From CAVURS01 sp963834425 (GTDB lineage Bacteria > Actinomycetota > Actinomycetes > Actinomycetales > CAVURS01), in NCBI GenBank assembly GCA_963834425.1, contig CAWIBR010000013.1:620001-684000 (forward strand): 64,000 bases of DNA. The letters are read 5' to 3'. Position numbers and translations under genes: made by a program. The notes beneath the pieces were generated by a model. The model ran no database searches, was not told where the DNA came from, and saw nothing but the letters and a program-made list of their open reading frames with translations. This document shows, in pieces, positions 24,609-34,109 of this stretch; position 1 is the stretch's first letter, and every line of letters begins with the position of its first letter.

Positions 24609-25908
24609 GCTCGTGACGTCCACCTCGTCCACCTCGTCCACCACGCCGTCGGCCGACCCTGCGCTCCCGGCGACCGGCGAGGACTCGGCCCGCTGGCTCG
24701 AGCGGTACGCCGGCTCGGTCATGGCGACCTACGGTCGGCCGCAACGAGTCCTCGTGCGCGGCGAGGGGTGCTGGGTGTGGGACGCCGACGGCCGGCGCTA
24801 CCTCGACTTGTTGGGTGGCATCGCCACCTCGACCCTCGGCCACGCCCATCCGCTGCTCGTCTCGACCGTGACCGCTCAGCTCGCCACCCTCGGCCAGGTC
24901 TCCAACTTCTTCGCCACGGCGCCGCAGATCGCCCTGGCCGAACGGCTTTTGGGCATCCTGCAGGCCCCGGCCGGCTCGGCGGTCTTCTTCTGCAACTCCG
25001 GTGGCGAAGCCAACGAGGCGGCGTTCAAGATGTCCCGCCGCACCGGGCGCACCCGGATCGTCGCGGCCGAAGGTGCCTTCCACGGCCGCACCATGGGGGC
25101 GCTGGCGCTCACCCACAAGGCGGCCTACCGCGAGCCGTTCGCCCCGCTCCCGGGCGACGTCGTCCACGTTCCGTTCGGCGACGCGGCAGCGTTGCGGTCC
25201 GCGGTCGACGAGACGGTGGCTGCGGTCTTCCTCGAGCCGATCCAGGGCGAAGCCGGTGTCTTCCCGGCCCCCGATGGCTACCTCGCGGCCGCGCGCGCGG
25301 CCACGTCGGCCGTTGGCGCCCTGCTCGTCTTGGACGAGGTGCAGACCGGGATCGGCCGCACCGGAGCCTGGTTCGCGCACACCCGGCACGGCGTCGTCCC
25401 CGATGTCGTCACGGTCGCCAAGGGTCTGGGCGGGGGCATCCCGATCGGCGCCGCGGTCGCCCTCGGCGAGCGCGCGGCCGGCTTGCTCGGTGCCGGTCAG
25501 CACGGCACGACCTACGGCGGCAACCCGATCTCCACCGCCGCCGGGCTGGCGGTGTTGCACGCGATCGAGCGGGACGACCTGTTGCTCAACGTGCGGCAGG
25601 CAGGGGCGCGGCTGCGAGCCGGCATCTCGGCCCTGCACCATCCGCTCATCACCGAGGTGCGCGGCGAGGGGCTGCTGTTGGCGATCGGCCTGCGCCAGCC
25701 GGTGGCGGCCCGGGCCGTCGCCAACGCGCTGGACGAAGGGTTCATCGTCAACGCCGTCGCGCCCGACGCCCTGCGCCTCGCGCCGGCCCTGATCCTCGGA
25801 CCGGACCAGGTCGACGCGTTCCTGGCCGCGCTCCCGGCCATCCTCGCTGTGACGTCCGAACGGACGTCCGATCTGACTCCTGACGCGACCCCGACGAAGG
25901 GCGACTGA
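24601..25908 (+). CDS. argD: acetylornithine aminotransferase
   Basis: A 435-residue class III PLP aminotransferase. VWDADGRRYLDLLGGIATST, FFCNSGGEANEAAFKMSRR, GAFHGRTMGALALTHKAAYR, LVLDEVQTGIGRTGAWFAH and VVTVAKGLGGGIPIGAAVAL (PLP lysine) are all intact. The first 30 residues are a Ser/Thr-rich extension (TSTSSTSSTTPSADP) encoded by repeats of CCACCTCGT, probably dispensable. It begins inside argB and is followed one base later by argF. Confidence 0.95.
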   Translation: MSELVTSTSSTSSTTPSADPALPATGEDSARWLERYAGSVMATYGRPQRVLVRGEGCWVWDADGRRYLDLLGGIATSTLGHAHPLLVSTVTAQLATLGQVSNFFATAPQIALAERLLGILQAPAGSAVFFCNSGGEANEAAFKMSRRTGRTRIVAAEGAFHGRTMGALALTHKAAYREPFAPLPGDVVHVPFGDAAALRSAVDETVAAVFLEPIQGEAGVFPAPDGYLAAARAATSAVGALLVLDEVQTGIGRTGAWFAHTRHGVVPDVVTVAKGLGGGIPIGAAVALGERAAGLLGAGQHGTTYGGNPISTAAGLAVLHAIERDDLLLNVRQAGARLRAGISALHHPLITEVRGEGLLLAIGLRQPVAARAVANALDEGFIVNAVAPDALRLAPALILGPDQVDAFLAALPAILAVTSERTSDLTPDATPTKGD

Positions 25909-25909
25909 G

Positions 25910-26842
25910 ATGCTCCGGCACTTCCTGCGCGACGACGACCTCACCCCGGCCGAGCAGCTGGCCGTCCTGGACCTGGCCGGTGCGATGAAGCGCGACCGCT
26001 ATGCCTTGCGCCCACTCGACGGGCCCCGCGCGGTCGCGGTCATCTTCGACAAGCCGTCGACCCGGACCCGCGTCTCGTTCAGCGTCGGCATCGCCGAGCT
26101 CGGCGGCTACCCCCTCGTCATCGACGCGCAGTCCAGCCAGCTCGGCCGCGGTGAGCCGATCGCCGACACCGCACGGGTCCTCGACCGGCAGGTCGCCGCG
26201 ATCGTCTGGCGCACCTTCGGCCAGGACCGGCTGGAGCAGATGGCTGCGGCCAGCTCGGTGCCGGTCGTCAACGCCTTGACCGACGAGTTCCACCCGTGCC
26301 AGATCCTGGCCGACCTGCAGACCGTGCGAGAGCACCGCGGCGAGCTGCCCGGGCTGACCCTGACCTACCTGGGCGACGGCGCCAACAACATGGCCCACTC
26401 CTATCTGCTGGGTGGCGCGACCGCGGGGATGCACGTGCGGATCGGCGCACCCGAGGGCTACCAGCCCGACCCGGTCGTGTTGGCCACAGCGGCCGAGATC
26501 GCCCAGGGCACAGGGGGTTCCGTGCTCGTGACGAGCGACCCGGCCGAGGCGGCAACGGGCGCCGATGTCCTCGCCACCGACACCTGGGTCTCCATGGGCC
26601 AGGAGGGTGAGAAGGGCGAGCGCGCCTCGGCCGCGAGCCCCTTCCCGCCGTACGCCGTCGACGCCGCTGCGCTGGCTCGGGCCGACGCGAAGGCGATCGT
26701 CCTGCACTGCCTGCCGGCCTATCGCGGCCTGGAGATCGCCGCCGAGGTCATCGACGGGCCGCACTCGGTCGTCTGGGACGAGGCCGAGAACCGGTTGCAC
26801 GCCCAGAAGGCCCTGTTGACCTGGCTGCTGGAGCAGCGATGA
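25910..26842 (+). CDS. argF: ornithine carbamoyltransferase
   Basis: A 310-residue transcarbamylase forming citrulline. The carbamoyl-phosphate motif is in FDKPSTRTRVSFSVGIAELG; other landmarks are the HPCQ motif in TDEFHPCQILADLQTVREH, the ornithine loop DTWVSMGQEGEKGER and the HCLP motif in VLHCLPAYRGLEIAAEV. The ATG follows the argD stop by one base, and the stop overlaps argR (ATGA). Confidence 0.97.
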   Translation: MLRHFLRDDDLTPAEQLAVLDLAGAMKRDRYALRPLDGPRAVAVIFDKPSTRTRVSFSVGIAELGGYPLVIDAQSSQLGRGEPIADTARVLDRQVAAIVWRTFGQDRLEQMAAASSVPVVNALTDEFHPCQILADLQTVREHRGELPGLTLTYLGDGANNMAHSYLLGGATAGMHVRIGAPEGYQPDPVVLATAAEIAQGTGGSVLVTSDPAEAATGADVLATDTWVSMGQEGEKGERASAASPFPPYAVDAAALARADAKAIVLHCLPAYRGLEIAAEVIDGPHSVVWDEAENRLHAQKALLTWLLEQR

Positions 26843-27345
26843 TCGCGCTCACCAAGGTGGCCCGGCACCAGCGGATCGCCGAGCTGCTCGAACGACAGGC
26901 GGTCCGGTCCCAGCCCGAGCTGGCTCAGCTGCTCGCCCTCGACGGGGTCGAAGTCGCGCAGGCCACGCTGTCGCGTGACCTGGACGAGCTCGGCGCGGTC
27001 AAGGTCCGCGCGGGCACCGGCCTGGTCTACGCCTTGCCGGCCGAGGGGGGCGACCGGACCCCGCGGGTGGCGGTGAGCCAGGACGCGCTCGATGCCCGGC
27101 TGGCCCGGCTGTGCGCGGAGCTGCTGGTCAGCGCGGATGCCTCGGCCAACCTGGTGGTGCTGCGGACGCCGCCCGGCGCCGCGCAGTTCCTGGCCTCGGC
27201 CCTGGACCACGCCGCCCTGTCCGACGTGCTCGGCACGATCGCCGGCGACGACACGGTGCTCGTGATCACCAAGGCTCCCGACGGTGGCGCCGAGCTGGCC
27301 GAGCGCCTCGTCGTCCAGGCCTCCGGCTCGAACGACCCCGCCTAA
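26839..27345 (+). CDS. argR: arginine repressor
   Basis: A 168-residue ArgR. The N-terminal winged helix-turn-helix is visible (RHQRIAELLERQAVRSQPEL, then VAQATLSRDLDELGAVKVRA), and the C-terminal hexamerisation/arginine-binding domain contains LRTPPGAAQFLASALDHAAL and IAGDDTVLVITK. It should bind the operator before argC and repress the whole operon when arginine is plentiful, an inference from family behaviour. Confidence 0.96.
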   Translation: MIALTKVARHQRIAELLERQAVRSQPELAQLLALDGVEVAQATLSRDLDELGAVKVRAGTGLVYALPAEGGDRTPRVAVSQDALDARLARLCAELLVSADASANLVVLRTPPGAAQFLASALDHAALSDVLGTIAGDDTVLVITKAPDGGAELAERLVVQASGSNDPA

Positions 27346-27398
27346 GACCCACCAACCATCCACGAGAGCCATCCACGAAAGCGACGAGGACACCCCAG

Positions 27399-28829
27399 AT
27401 GAGCAAGGTCTTGACCTCCCTGCCGGAGGGTGAGCGGATCGGCATCGCGTTCTCCGGCGGCCTGGACACCTCCGTGGCCGTGGCCTGGATGCGCGAGAAG
27501 GGCGCCGTGCCGTGCACCTACACCGCCGACATCGGCCAGTACGACGAGCCGGACGTCCAGGGGGTGCCGGCCCGGGCAATGCAGTACGGCGCGGAGCTGG
27601 CTCGCGTCGTCGACTGCCGGGCCCAGCTGGTCGAGGAGGGCCTGGCCGCATTGGCCTGCGGCGCCTTCCACATCCGCTCGGGTGGGCGGACCTACTTCAA
27701 CACGACCCCGCTGGGCCGCGCGGTCACCGGCACCCTGCTGGTCCGGGCGATGCACGAGGACGGCGTCGACATCTGGGGTGACGGATCGACGTTCAAGGGC
27801 AACGACATCGAGCGGTTCTACCGCTACGGCCTGCTCGCCAACCCGGAGCTGCGGATCTACAAGCCGTGGCTCGACGCGAGGTTCGTCGACGAGCTCGGGG
27901 GCCGGGCCGAGATGAGCCAATGGCTGACCGAGCGGGGCCTGCCCTACCGGGACAGCCAGGAGAAGGCCTACTCGACCGACGCCAACATCTGGGGCGCGAC
28001 CCACGAGGCCAAGACGCTCGAGCACCTCGACGTCTCGCTGGAGTCGGTCGAGCCGATCATGGGCGTGGCCTACTGGGACCCGGCCGTCGAGATCCTCCCC
28101 GAGGAGGTGACCATCGCCTTCGAACGCGGACGTCCGGTAGCGATCAACGGCCAGCGCTTCACCGACGCCGTGGCCCTGGTGCACGAGGCGAACGTCATCG
28201 GCGGCCGCCATGGCCTGGGCATGTCGGACCAGATCGAGAACCGGATCATCGAGGCCAAGAGCCGGGGCATCTACGAAGCGCCGGGCATGGCGCTGCTGTG
28301 GGCGGCGTACGAGCGGTTGGTCAACGCGATCCACAACGAGGACACCATCGCCAACTACGTCGCGCAGGGACGGCGCCTGGGCCGGCTGCTCTATGAGGGT
28401 CGTTGGCTGGACCCGCAGTCGTTGATGCTGCGCGAGCCGATCCAGCGCTGGATCGCCTCCGTCGTCACCGGCCAGGTGACCCTGCGGCTGCGCCGCGGCG
28501 ACGACTACACGATCCTGCGCACCGAGGGACCGGCCTTGTCCTACCACCCGGACAAGCTCTCCATGGAGCGCACCGAGGGGGCGGCCTTCGGACCGACCGA
28601 CCGGATCGGGCAGCTGACGATGCGCAACCTCGACATCGCCGACTCCCGCGCGCTGCTCGAGCTGTACGCCGGACAGCCGCTGGACCAGGGTCAGGTCCTG
28701 GTCGAACACGGCACGCTCTTCGGCGAGCTGCCGGCGGGCGGCGCCGACCGGATCACGGCCAACCCGGGTATCGCCGGAGATGAGGAGGCGGCCCTGGAGA
28801 GCGCGGCGATGGAAGTCGGGACGGACTGA
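27399..28829 (+). CDS. argG: argininosuccinate synthase, long type
   Basis: A 476-residue enzyme joining citrulline and aspartate. The ATP-pyrophosphatase loop is in GIAFSGGLDTSVAVAWM; YFNTTPLGRAVTGTLLV, WGDGSTFKGNDIERFYRYGL and HGLGMSDQIENRIIEAKSRG follow. These motifs and the length place it with the E. coli/Streptomyces long subfamily and not the ~400-residue form found in mycobacterial arg clusters. The C-terminal 35 residues are a low-complexity extension. GACGAGGA lies eight bases before the ATG. Its stop overlaps argH. Confidence 0.96.
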   Translation: MSKVLTSLPEGERIGIAFSGGLDTSVAVAWMREKGAVPCTYTADIGQYDEPDVQGVPARAMQYGAELARVVDCRAQLVEEGLAALACGAFHIRSGGRTYFNTTPLGRAVTGTLLVRAMHEDGVDIWGDGSTFKGNDIERFYRYGLLANPELRIYKPWLDARFVDELGGRAEMSQWLTERGLPYRDSQEKAYSTDANIWGATHEAKTLEHLDVSLESVEPIMGVAYWDPAVEILPEEVTIAFERGRPVAINGQRFTDAVALVHEANVIGGRHGLGMSDQIENRIIEAKSRGIYEAPGMALLWAAYERLVNAIHNEDTIANYVAQGRRLGRLLYEGRWLDPQSLMLREPIQRWIASVVTGQVTLRLRRGDDYTILRTEGPALSYHPDKLSMERTEGAAFGPTDRIGQLTMRNLDIADSRALLELYAGQPLDQGQVLVEHGTLFGELPAGGADRITANPGIAGDEEAALESAAMEVGTD

Positions 28830-30268
28830 TGACCGCTCACGCCGGACCGGGCGAGGGGACGAACGCCGGTGCGCTGTGGGGCGGCCGGTTCAGTGGAGCG
28901 CCGGCCCAGGCGCTGGCTGCCTTGTCCAAGAGCACGCACTTCGACTGGCGCCTGGCTCGACACGACATCGCCGGCTCCCAGGCTCACGCCCGGGTGCTGC
29001 ACGCCGCCGGACTGCTGGACGACGCTGAGCTGGCCGGGATGGTGGCCGGGCTGGACGCGCTCGCCGCCGACGTGGCCTCTGGAGCCTTCGGCCCCGGGCC
29101 GGACGACGAGGACGTGCACAGCGCGCTGGAGCGCGGGCTGATCGAGCGGGTCGGACCGGACCTGGGTGGGCGGCTCCGTGCCGGGCGCTCCCGCAACGAC
29201 CAGATCGCCACGCTGATCCGCATGTATCTGCGCGAGGAAGCCCGTCGGGTCGCCTCCGGCGTCCTCGATGTGGTGGATTCCCTTGTGGCGCAGGCGAAGT
29301 CACACCCCGACGCCGCGATGCCAGGTCGCACCCACCTGCAGCACGCCCAGCCGGTCCTGCTGGCTCACCACTTGCTCGCTCACGCGTGGCCGCTGCTGCG
29401 CGACGTCGACCGGTTGCGTGACTGGGACGCTCGGGCGGCGGTCTCGCCGTACGGTTCGGGCGCGCTCGCCGGCTCTTCGCTCGGGCTCGACCCCGCGGCC
29501 GTGGCGGTCGACCTCGGCTTCGACCGGCCGGTCGAGAACTCGATCGACGGCACCGCCTCGCGCGACGTCGTGGCCGAGTTCGCCTTCGTGGCCGCCATGA
29601 TCGGGATCGACCTGTCGCGGATCGCCGAGGAGGTCGCGATCTGGGCGACCAAGGAGTTCTCCTTCGTCACCCTCGACGATGCCTACTCGACGGGGTCGAG
29701 CATCATGCCGCAGAAGAAGAACCCGGACGTCGCGGAGCTGGCCCGCGGCAAGGCCGGGCGCCTGATCGGGGACCTGACCGGCCTGCTGGCCACCCTCAAG
29801 GGCTTGCCGCTGGCCTACAACCGGGACCTGCAGGAGGACAAGGAGCCGGTCTTCGACCAGGTCGACACCCTCGAGCTGCTCCTGCCGGCGATGGCCGGGA
29901 TGGTCGCCACGTTGCGCTTCGACACCGCCCGGATGGCGTCCTTGGCGCCGCAGGGATTCGCCCTCGCCACCGACATCGCCGAATGGCTGGTCCGGCGGGG
30001 GGTGGCCTTCCGGGTCGCTCATGAGGTGGCCGGCACCTGCGTGCGGGTCTGCGAGGAGCGGGGGCTCGAGCTGTGGGAGCTGTCCGATGAGGTGCTGGCG
30101 GCGATCTCGCCCGACCTGACGCCGGAGGTCCGTTCCGTGTTGTCGGTCGAGGGCTCGCTGGCCTCGCGGGACGCGGTGGGAGGCACGGCGCCGACCCGGG
30201 TCGCCGAGCAGCTGATCGCCGCCGAGGCGACGCTGCAGACCGCCCGGGTCTGGGCCACGCCGTCCTGA
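28829..30268 (+). CDS. argH: argininosuccinate lyase
   Basis: A 479-residue fumarase/aspartase-superfamily enzyme releasing arginine and fumarate. It has ALWGGRFSGAPAQALAALSK, the DEDVH-containing ALERGLIERVG region, RAGRSRNDQIATLIRMYLRE, PGRTHLQHAQPVLLAHHLLA and the signature loop STGSSIMPQKKNPDVAELAR. Last gene of the arg operon. Confidence 0.97.
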   Translation: MTAHAGPGEGTNAGALWGGRFSGAPAQALAALSKSTHFDWRLARHDIAGSQAHARVLHAAGLLDDAELAGMVAGLDALAADVASGAFGPGPDDEDVHSALERGLIERVGPDLGGRLRAGRSRNDQIATLIRMYLREEARRVASGVLDVVDSLVAQAKSHPDAAMPGRTHLQHAQPVLLAHHLLAHAWPLLRDVDRLRDWDARAAVSPYGSGALAGSSLGLDPAAVAVDLGFDRPVENSIDGTASRDVVAEFAFVAAMIGIDLSRIAEEVAIWATKEFSFVTLDDAYSTGSSIMPQKKNPDVAELARGKAGRLIGDLTGLLATLKGLPLAYNRDLQEDKEPVFDQVDTLELLLPAMAGMVATLRFDTARMASLAPQGFALATDIAEWLVRRGVAFRVAHEVAGTCVRVCEERGLELWELSDEVLAAISPDLTPEVRSVLSVEGSLASRDAVGGTAPTRVAEQLIAAEATLQTARVWATPS

Positions 30269-30289
30269 CCCGTCGGGCCACTGCGGGCC

Positions 30290-30323
30290 CAGTGTGGAAC
30301 GCAGTGTGGAAACAGTCACACTC
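30290..30323. promoter_or_regulatory. direct/inverted repeat upstream of the sdh operon
   Basis: AGTGTGGAA occurs at 30291 and again at 30303 (12-base period), followed by AGTCACACT, so that AGTGTG (30303-30308) also pairs with CACACT (30317-30322). The cluster sits about 110 bases before the sdh anchor gene and could be a repressor site or a weak terminator of the arg operon. Confidence 0.35.
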
Positions 30324-30430
30324 CGCAGGCCCCTGAACGCTTTGCGGTCGACCCCTCGCCTGGGCAGACTGCGCATGAGGTCAGCGACGGAGCGGGCCTC
30401 GCTCTGGAATGCCTGCGAGAGGTTGCGTCG

Positions 30431-31255
30431 ATGAGCGTGCAGGACAAGCCGGCGTACTCGGCCGGTGTCGGTCATCCCGGCCGGGCCCAGATTGCCGAGC
30501 GCACGCTACGGACCGACCGCTGGTGGGTCTCGCCGTTGCTGTACGCCATCTTCTTCACGGCCTGGCTGCTCTACGGCATCATCCGGACGGCCACGCAGCG
30601 GAACTACTACGTCGCCGAGTTCCACTACCTCTCGCCGTTCTCCTCCCCGTGCCTGTCCACGTCCTGCGTCCCGGGGTCCGCGACCTTCGGGACGCCGTTC
30701 GGGAGCTGGCCCCCGCTGGTCCCGTTCGCCATCCTGACGCTGCCCTTCCTGCTGGCCTTCCGCCTGACGTGTTACTACTACCGCAAGGCCTACTACCGCT
30801 CGTTCTGGCTCTCGCCGCCGGCCTGCGCCGTGGCCGAGCCGCACGGCAAGTACACCGGTGAGCGCCGCTTCCCCCTGATCCTGCAGAACGCCCACCGCTA
30901 CTTCTTCTACGCCGCAGTGGTGATCTCGCTGATCAACACCTACGACGCGATCGACGCGTTCCACGGCAAGGACGGCAAGTTCGGGATCGGGCTCGGCACC
31001 GTGATCATGGTCGCCAACGTGATCCTGCTCTGGCTCTACACCGCGTCCTGCCACAGCTGCCGCAGCATCACCGCCGGCCGGCTGAACCACTTCTCCAAGC
31101 ACCCGATCCGCTACTGGGTCTGGATGCAGGTGTCCAAGCTCAACACGAAGCACATGCAGTTCGCGCTCGTGACGCTGGTGTCCCTCGTCGTGACCGACGC
31201 CTACATCGGGCTGGTGTCCGCGGGTCACCTCACCGACCTGAGGATCTTCAATTGA
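30431..31255 (+). CDS. succinate dehydrogenase membrane anchor subunit
   Basis: A 274-residue integral membrane protein with about five hydrophobic helices (VSPLLYAIFFTAWLLYGIIR, VPFAILTLPFLLAF, YFFYAAVVISLINTY, GTVIMVANVILLWLYTA, FALVTLVSLVVTDAYIGLVS) and several conserved His that could ligate haem (QNAHRYFF, NHFSKHPIRYW). It resembles the Rv0249c-type anchor of mycobacterial Sdh1. It should tether SdhAB and pass electrons to menaquinone. Its stop overlaps the sdhA TTG start. Confidence 0.85.
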   Translation: MSVQDKPAYSAGVGHPGRAQIAERTLRTDRWWVSPLLYAIFFTAWLLYGIIRTATQRNYYVAEFHYLSPFSSPCLSTSCVPGSATFGTPFGSWPPLVPFAILTLPFLLAFRLTCYYYRKAYYRSFWLSPPACAVAEPHGKYTGERRFPLILQNAHRYFFYAAVVISLINTYDAIDAFHGKDGKFGIGLGTVIMVANVILLWLYTASCHSCRSITAGRLNHFSKHPIRYWVWMQVSKLNTKHMQFALVTLVSLVVTDAYIGLVSAGHLTDLRIFN

Positions 31256-33201
31256 GCGAGCTCGAGCGGCATACCTACGACGTCCTGGTCATCGGGGCCG
31301 GCGGCGCCGGCCTCCGCGCGGCCATCGAGGCCCGCGAGCAGGGGCTGCGCACCGCCATCATCTGCAAGTCCCTCTTCGGCAAGGCCCACACGGTCATGGC
31401 CGAGGGCGGGATCGCCGCGTCCATGGGCAACGTCAACTCCAAGGACAACTGGCAGGTCCACTTCCGCGACACCATGCGCGGCGGCAAGTTCCTCAACAAC
31501 CCGCGGATGGCCGAGCTGCACGCCAAGGAGGCGCCGCAACGGGTCTGGGAGCTCGAGACCTACGGCGCGCTCTTCGACCGCACCCCCGAGGGCAAGATCA
31601 GCCAGCGCAACTTCGGCGGCCACGAGTACCCCCGCCTGGCCCACGTCGGCGACCGCACCGGCCTGGAGCTGATCCGCACCCTGCAGCAGAAGATCGTCTC
31701 GCTGCAGCAGGACGACCTGCGCGAGCACGGCGACCTGGACGCCCGGATCCGGGTCTACGCCGAGTGCACGGTCACCGACCTGCTGCGCGACGAGTCCCGG
31801 CCCGGCGGTCCGATCTCCGGCGCGTTCGCCTACTGGCGCGAGTCCGGCCGGTTCGTCGTCTTCGAGGCACCGGCCGTGATCCTGGCCACCGGTGGCATCG
31901 GCAAGTCGTTCAAGGTCACCAGCAACTCCTGGGAGTACACCGGCGACGGCCACGCCCTGGCGGCCCGCGCCGGCGCGACGCTGATCAACATGGAGTTCAT
32001 CCAGTTCCACCCCACCGGCATGGTCTGGCCCCCGTCGGTCAAGGGGATCCTGGTCACCGAGTCGGTCCGTGGCGACGGCGGTGTCCTGCGCAACAGCGAG
32101 GGCAAGCGCTTCATGTTCGACTACGTCCCCGATGTCTTCCGGGCCCAGTACGCCGACACCGAGGCCGAGGCCGACCGTTGGTACAAGGACCCGGACAACA
32201 ACCTGCGCCCGCCGGAGCTGCTGCCGCGAGACGAGGTTGCCCGGGCCATCAACAACGAGGTCAAGGAAGGTCGCGGCTCACCCCACGGCGGGGTCTTCCT
32301 GGACGTCTCGACCCGGCTCTCGGCCGACGAGATCATCAAGCGGCTGCCGTCGATGCACCACCAGTTCAAGGAGCTGGCCGACGTCGACATCACGGCGGAA
32401 CCCATGGAGGTCGGCCCGACCTGCCACTACGTCATGGGCGGCGTCGAGGTCGACGCCGACACCCAGGGCACCCGGGTCCCCGGTCTGTACGCCGCGGGGG
32501 AGGTCTCCGGCGGCATGCACGGCTCGAACCGGCTGGGCGGCAACTCGTTGTCCGACCTGCTGGTCTTCGGCAAGCGCGCCGGCACCGCGGCCGCTGACTA
32601 CGTCGGTGGCCTGGGCGAGGCCCGGCCGACCGTCGACGACGCCGCTGTCGAGGCGGCCCAGGTCATCGCCGTACAGCCGTTCGGCACCGGTGAGGAGCCG
32701 GCCGGGGCGAGTGAGAACCCGTACACGCTGCACCAGGAGCTGCAGCAGGCCATGAACGACCTGGTCGGGATCATCCGGCGCGAGGCCGAGGTCGCGGAGG
32801 CATTGGAGCGCTTGCAGGGCTTCAAGGAGCGCGCGACCCGGGTCCAGGTCGAGGGCCACCGGCAGTTCAACCCGGGCTGGCACCTGGCCCTCGACCTGCG
32901 CAACATGCTGCTGATCTCCGAGTGCGTCGCCATGGCCGCGCTGGAGCGAACTGAGAGCCGCGGCGGCCACACCCGCGAGGACCATCCCGCGATGGATCCG
33001 GAGTGGCGCAAGGAGAACCTCGTGCTGGAGCTCGTCGCGCAGCAGCCGGTCCAGATCGCGATGCACCACCAGCCGGTGCCCGAGATCCGGCTCGATCTCT
33101 TCCAGCTCTTCGACCCCAAGGAGCTCGGCAAGTACTTCACCGACGCGGAGATGCACCGATTGGACACGGGACTGGACGCGAACGAAGGAGAGGCGAAGTG
33201 A
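31252..33201 (+). CDS. sdhA: succinate dehydrogenase flavoprotein subunit
   Basis: A 649-residue FAD subunit. It begins at TTG (TTGA overlap with the anchor gene). The dinucleotide fold VLVIGAGGAGLRAAIEAREQ is followed by KAHTVMAEGGIAASMG with the His that usually bonds FAD covalently, FIQFHPTGMVWPP, ESVRGDGGVLRNSEGKRFMF, HYVMGGVEVDADTQGT and HGSNRLGGNSLSDLLVFGKR. It oxidises succinate to fumarate; the Sdh1-like anchor suggests a menaquinone-linked enzyme. The FeS subunit overlaps its stop. Confidence 0.96.
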   Translation: MSELERHTYDVLVIGAGGAGLRAAIEAREQGLRTAIICKSLFGKAHTVMAEGGIAASMGNVNSKDNWQVHFRDTMRGGKFLNNPRMAELHAKEAPQRVWELETYGALFDRTPEGKISQRNFGGHEYPRLAHVGDRTGLELIRTLQQKIVSLQQDDLREHGDLDARIRVYAECTVTDLLRDESRPGGPISGAFAYWRESGRFVVFEAPAVILATGGIGKSFKVTSNSWEYTGDGHALAARAGATLINMEFIQFHPTGMVWPPSVKGILVTESVRGDGGVLRNSEGKRFMFDYVPDVFRAQYADTEAEADRWYKDPDNNLRPPELLPRDEVARAINNEVKEGRGSPHGGVFLDVSTRLSADEIIKRLPSMHHQFKELADVDITAEPMEVGPTCHYVMGGVEVDADTQGTRVPGLYAAGEVSGGMHGSNRLGGNSLSDLLVFGKRAGTAAADYVGGLGEARPTVDDAAVEAAQVIAVQPFGTGEEPAGASENPYTLHQELQQAMNDLVGIIRREAEVAEALERLQGFKERATRVQVEGHRQFNPGWHLALDLRNMLLISECVAMAALERTESRGGHTREDHPAMDPEWRKENLVLELVAQQPVQIAMHHQPVPEIRLDLFQLFDPKELGKYFTDAEMHRLDTGLDANEGEAK

Positions 33202-33950
33202 GCTACGACGCGCACTTCCGGGTCTGGCGGGGCGATGCCGACGGCGGAGAGCTGAAGGACTACACCGTCGAGGTCAACGAGGGCGAGGTCGTCCTCGACA
33301 TCATCCACCGCCTCCAGGCCACCCAGGCCGGTGACCTGGCCGTCCGGTGGAACTGCAAGGCCGGCAAGTGCGGCTCGTGCAGCGCCGAGGTCAACGGTCG
33401 GCCGCGGCTGATGTGCATGACCCGGATGAGCACCTTCACCGAAGGCGAGACCATCACGGTCACGCCGATGCGGGCGTTCCCGGTGATGCGCGACCTGGTG
33501 ACCGACGTCTCCTTCAACTACACCAAGGCCCGCGAGATCCCGGCCTTCGCGGCACCCGACACGGCGCCGGGCGACTACCGGATGGCCCAGGTCGACGTCG
33601 AGCGCTCGCAGGAGTTCCGCAAGTGCATCGAGTGCTTCCTGTGCCAGGACACCTGCCACGTCGTCCGGGACCACGAGGACAACAAGGAGTCGTTCGCCGG
33701 CCCGCGCTTCCTGATGCGGATGACCGAGCTCGACATGCACCCGCTCGACCAGCGCAAGGGCCGGGCCAGCGAGGCCGTCGACGACTTCGGCCTGGGCTTC
33801 TGCAACATCACCAAGTGCTGCACCGAGGTCTGCCCCGAGCACATCAAGATCACCGACAACGCGCTCATCCCGTTGAAGGAGCGCGCCGTCGACCGCAAGT
33901 ACGACCCGCTGGTCTGGCTCGGCCGCACCATCACCCGCCGCAAGGGCTAG
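33198..33950 (+). CDS. sdhB: succinate dehydrogenase iron-sulfur subunit
   Basis: A 250-residue three-cluster protein. The plant-type [2Fe-2S] site is in WNCKAGKCGSCSAEV with a fourth Cys in RPRLMCMTRM; the [4Fe-4S]/[3Fe-4S] part has CIECFLCQDTC and CNITKCCTEVCPEHIKI. The GTG start (MSYDAHFRVWRGDADGG) follows AAGGAGAGG and overlaps the sdhA stop. It wires electrons from FAD to the quinone site. Confidence 0.96.
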   Translation: MSYDAHFRVWRGDADGGELKDYTVEVNEGEVVLDIIHRLQATQAGDLAVRWNCKAGKCGSCSAEVNGRPRLMCMTRMSTFTEGETITVTPMRAFPVMRDLVTDVSFNYTKAREIPAFAAPDTAPGDYRMAQVDVERSQEFRKCIECFLCQDTCHVVRDHEDNKESFAGPRFLMRMTELDMHPLDQRKGRASEAVDDFGLGFCNITKCCTEVCPEHIKITDNALIPLKERAVDRKYDPLVWLGRTITRRKG

Positions 33951-34109
33951 CCGCTGGGCGACCGCTCGAACCGGTCGAAGACCGCTTGCACGGCCGGCGG
34001 ACTCGCACGACCATCGTCGCCGGTCTGCGCGCTGTTCGGTCGTCTGCTCGGCTGGGCCCTGCGCAGGCCGGGTAGACGTGCGGGCTGATCGGGCCGCTGC
34101 GCGTCGGAA

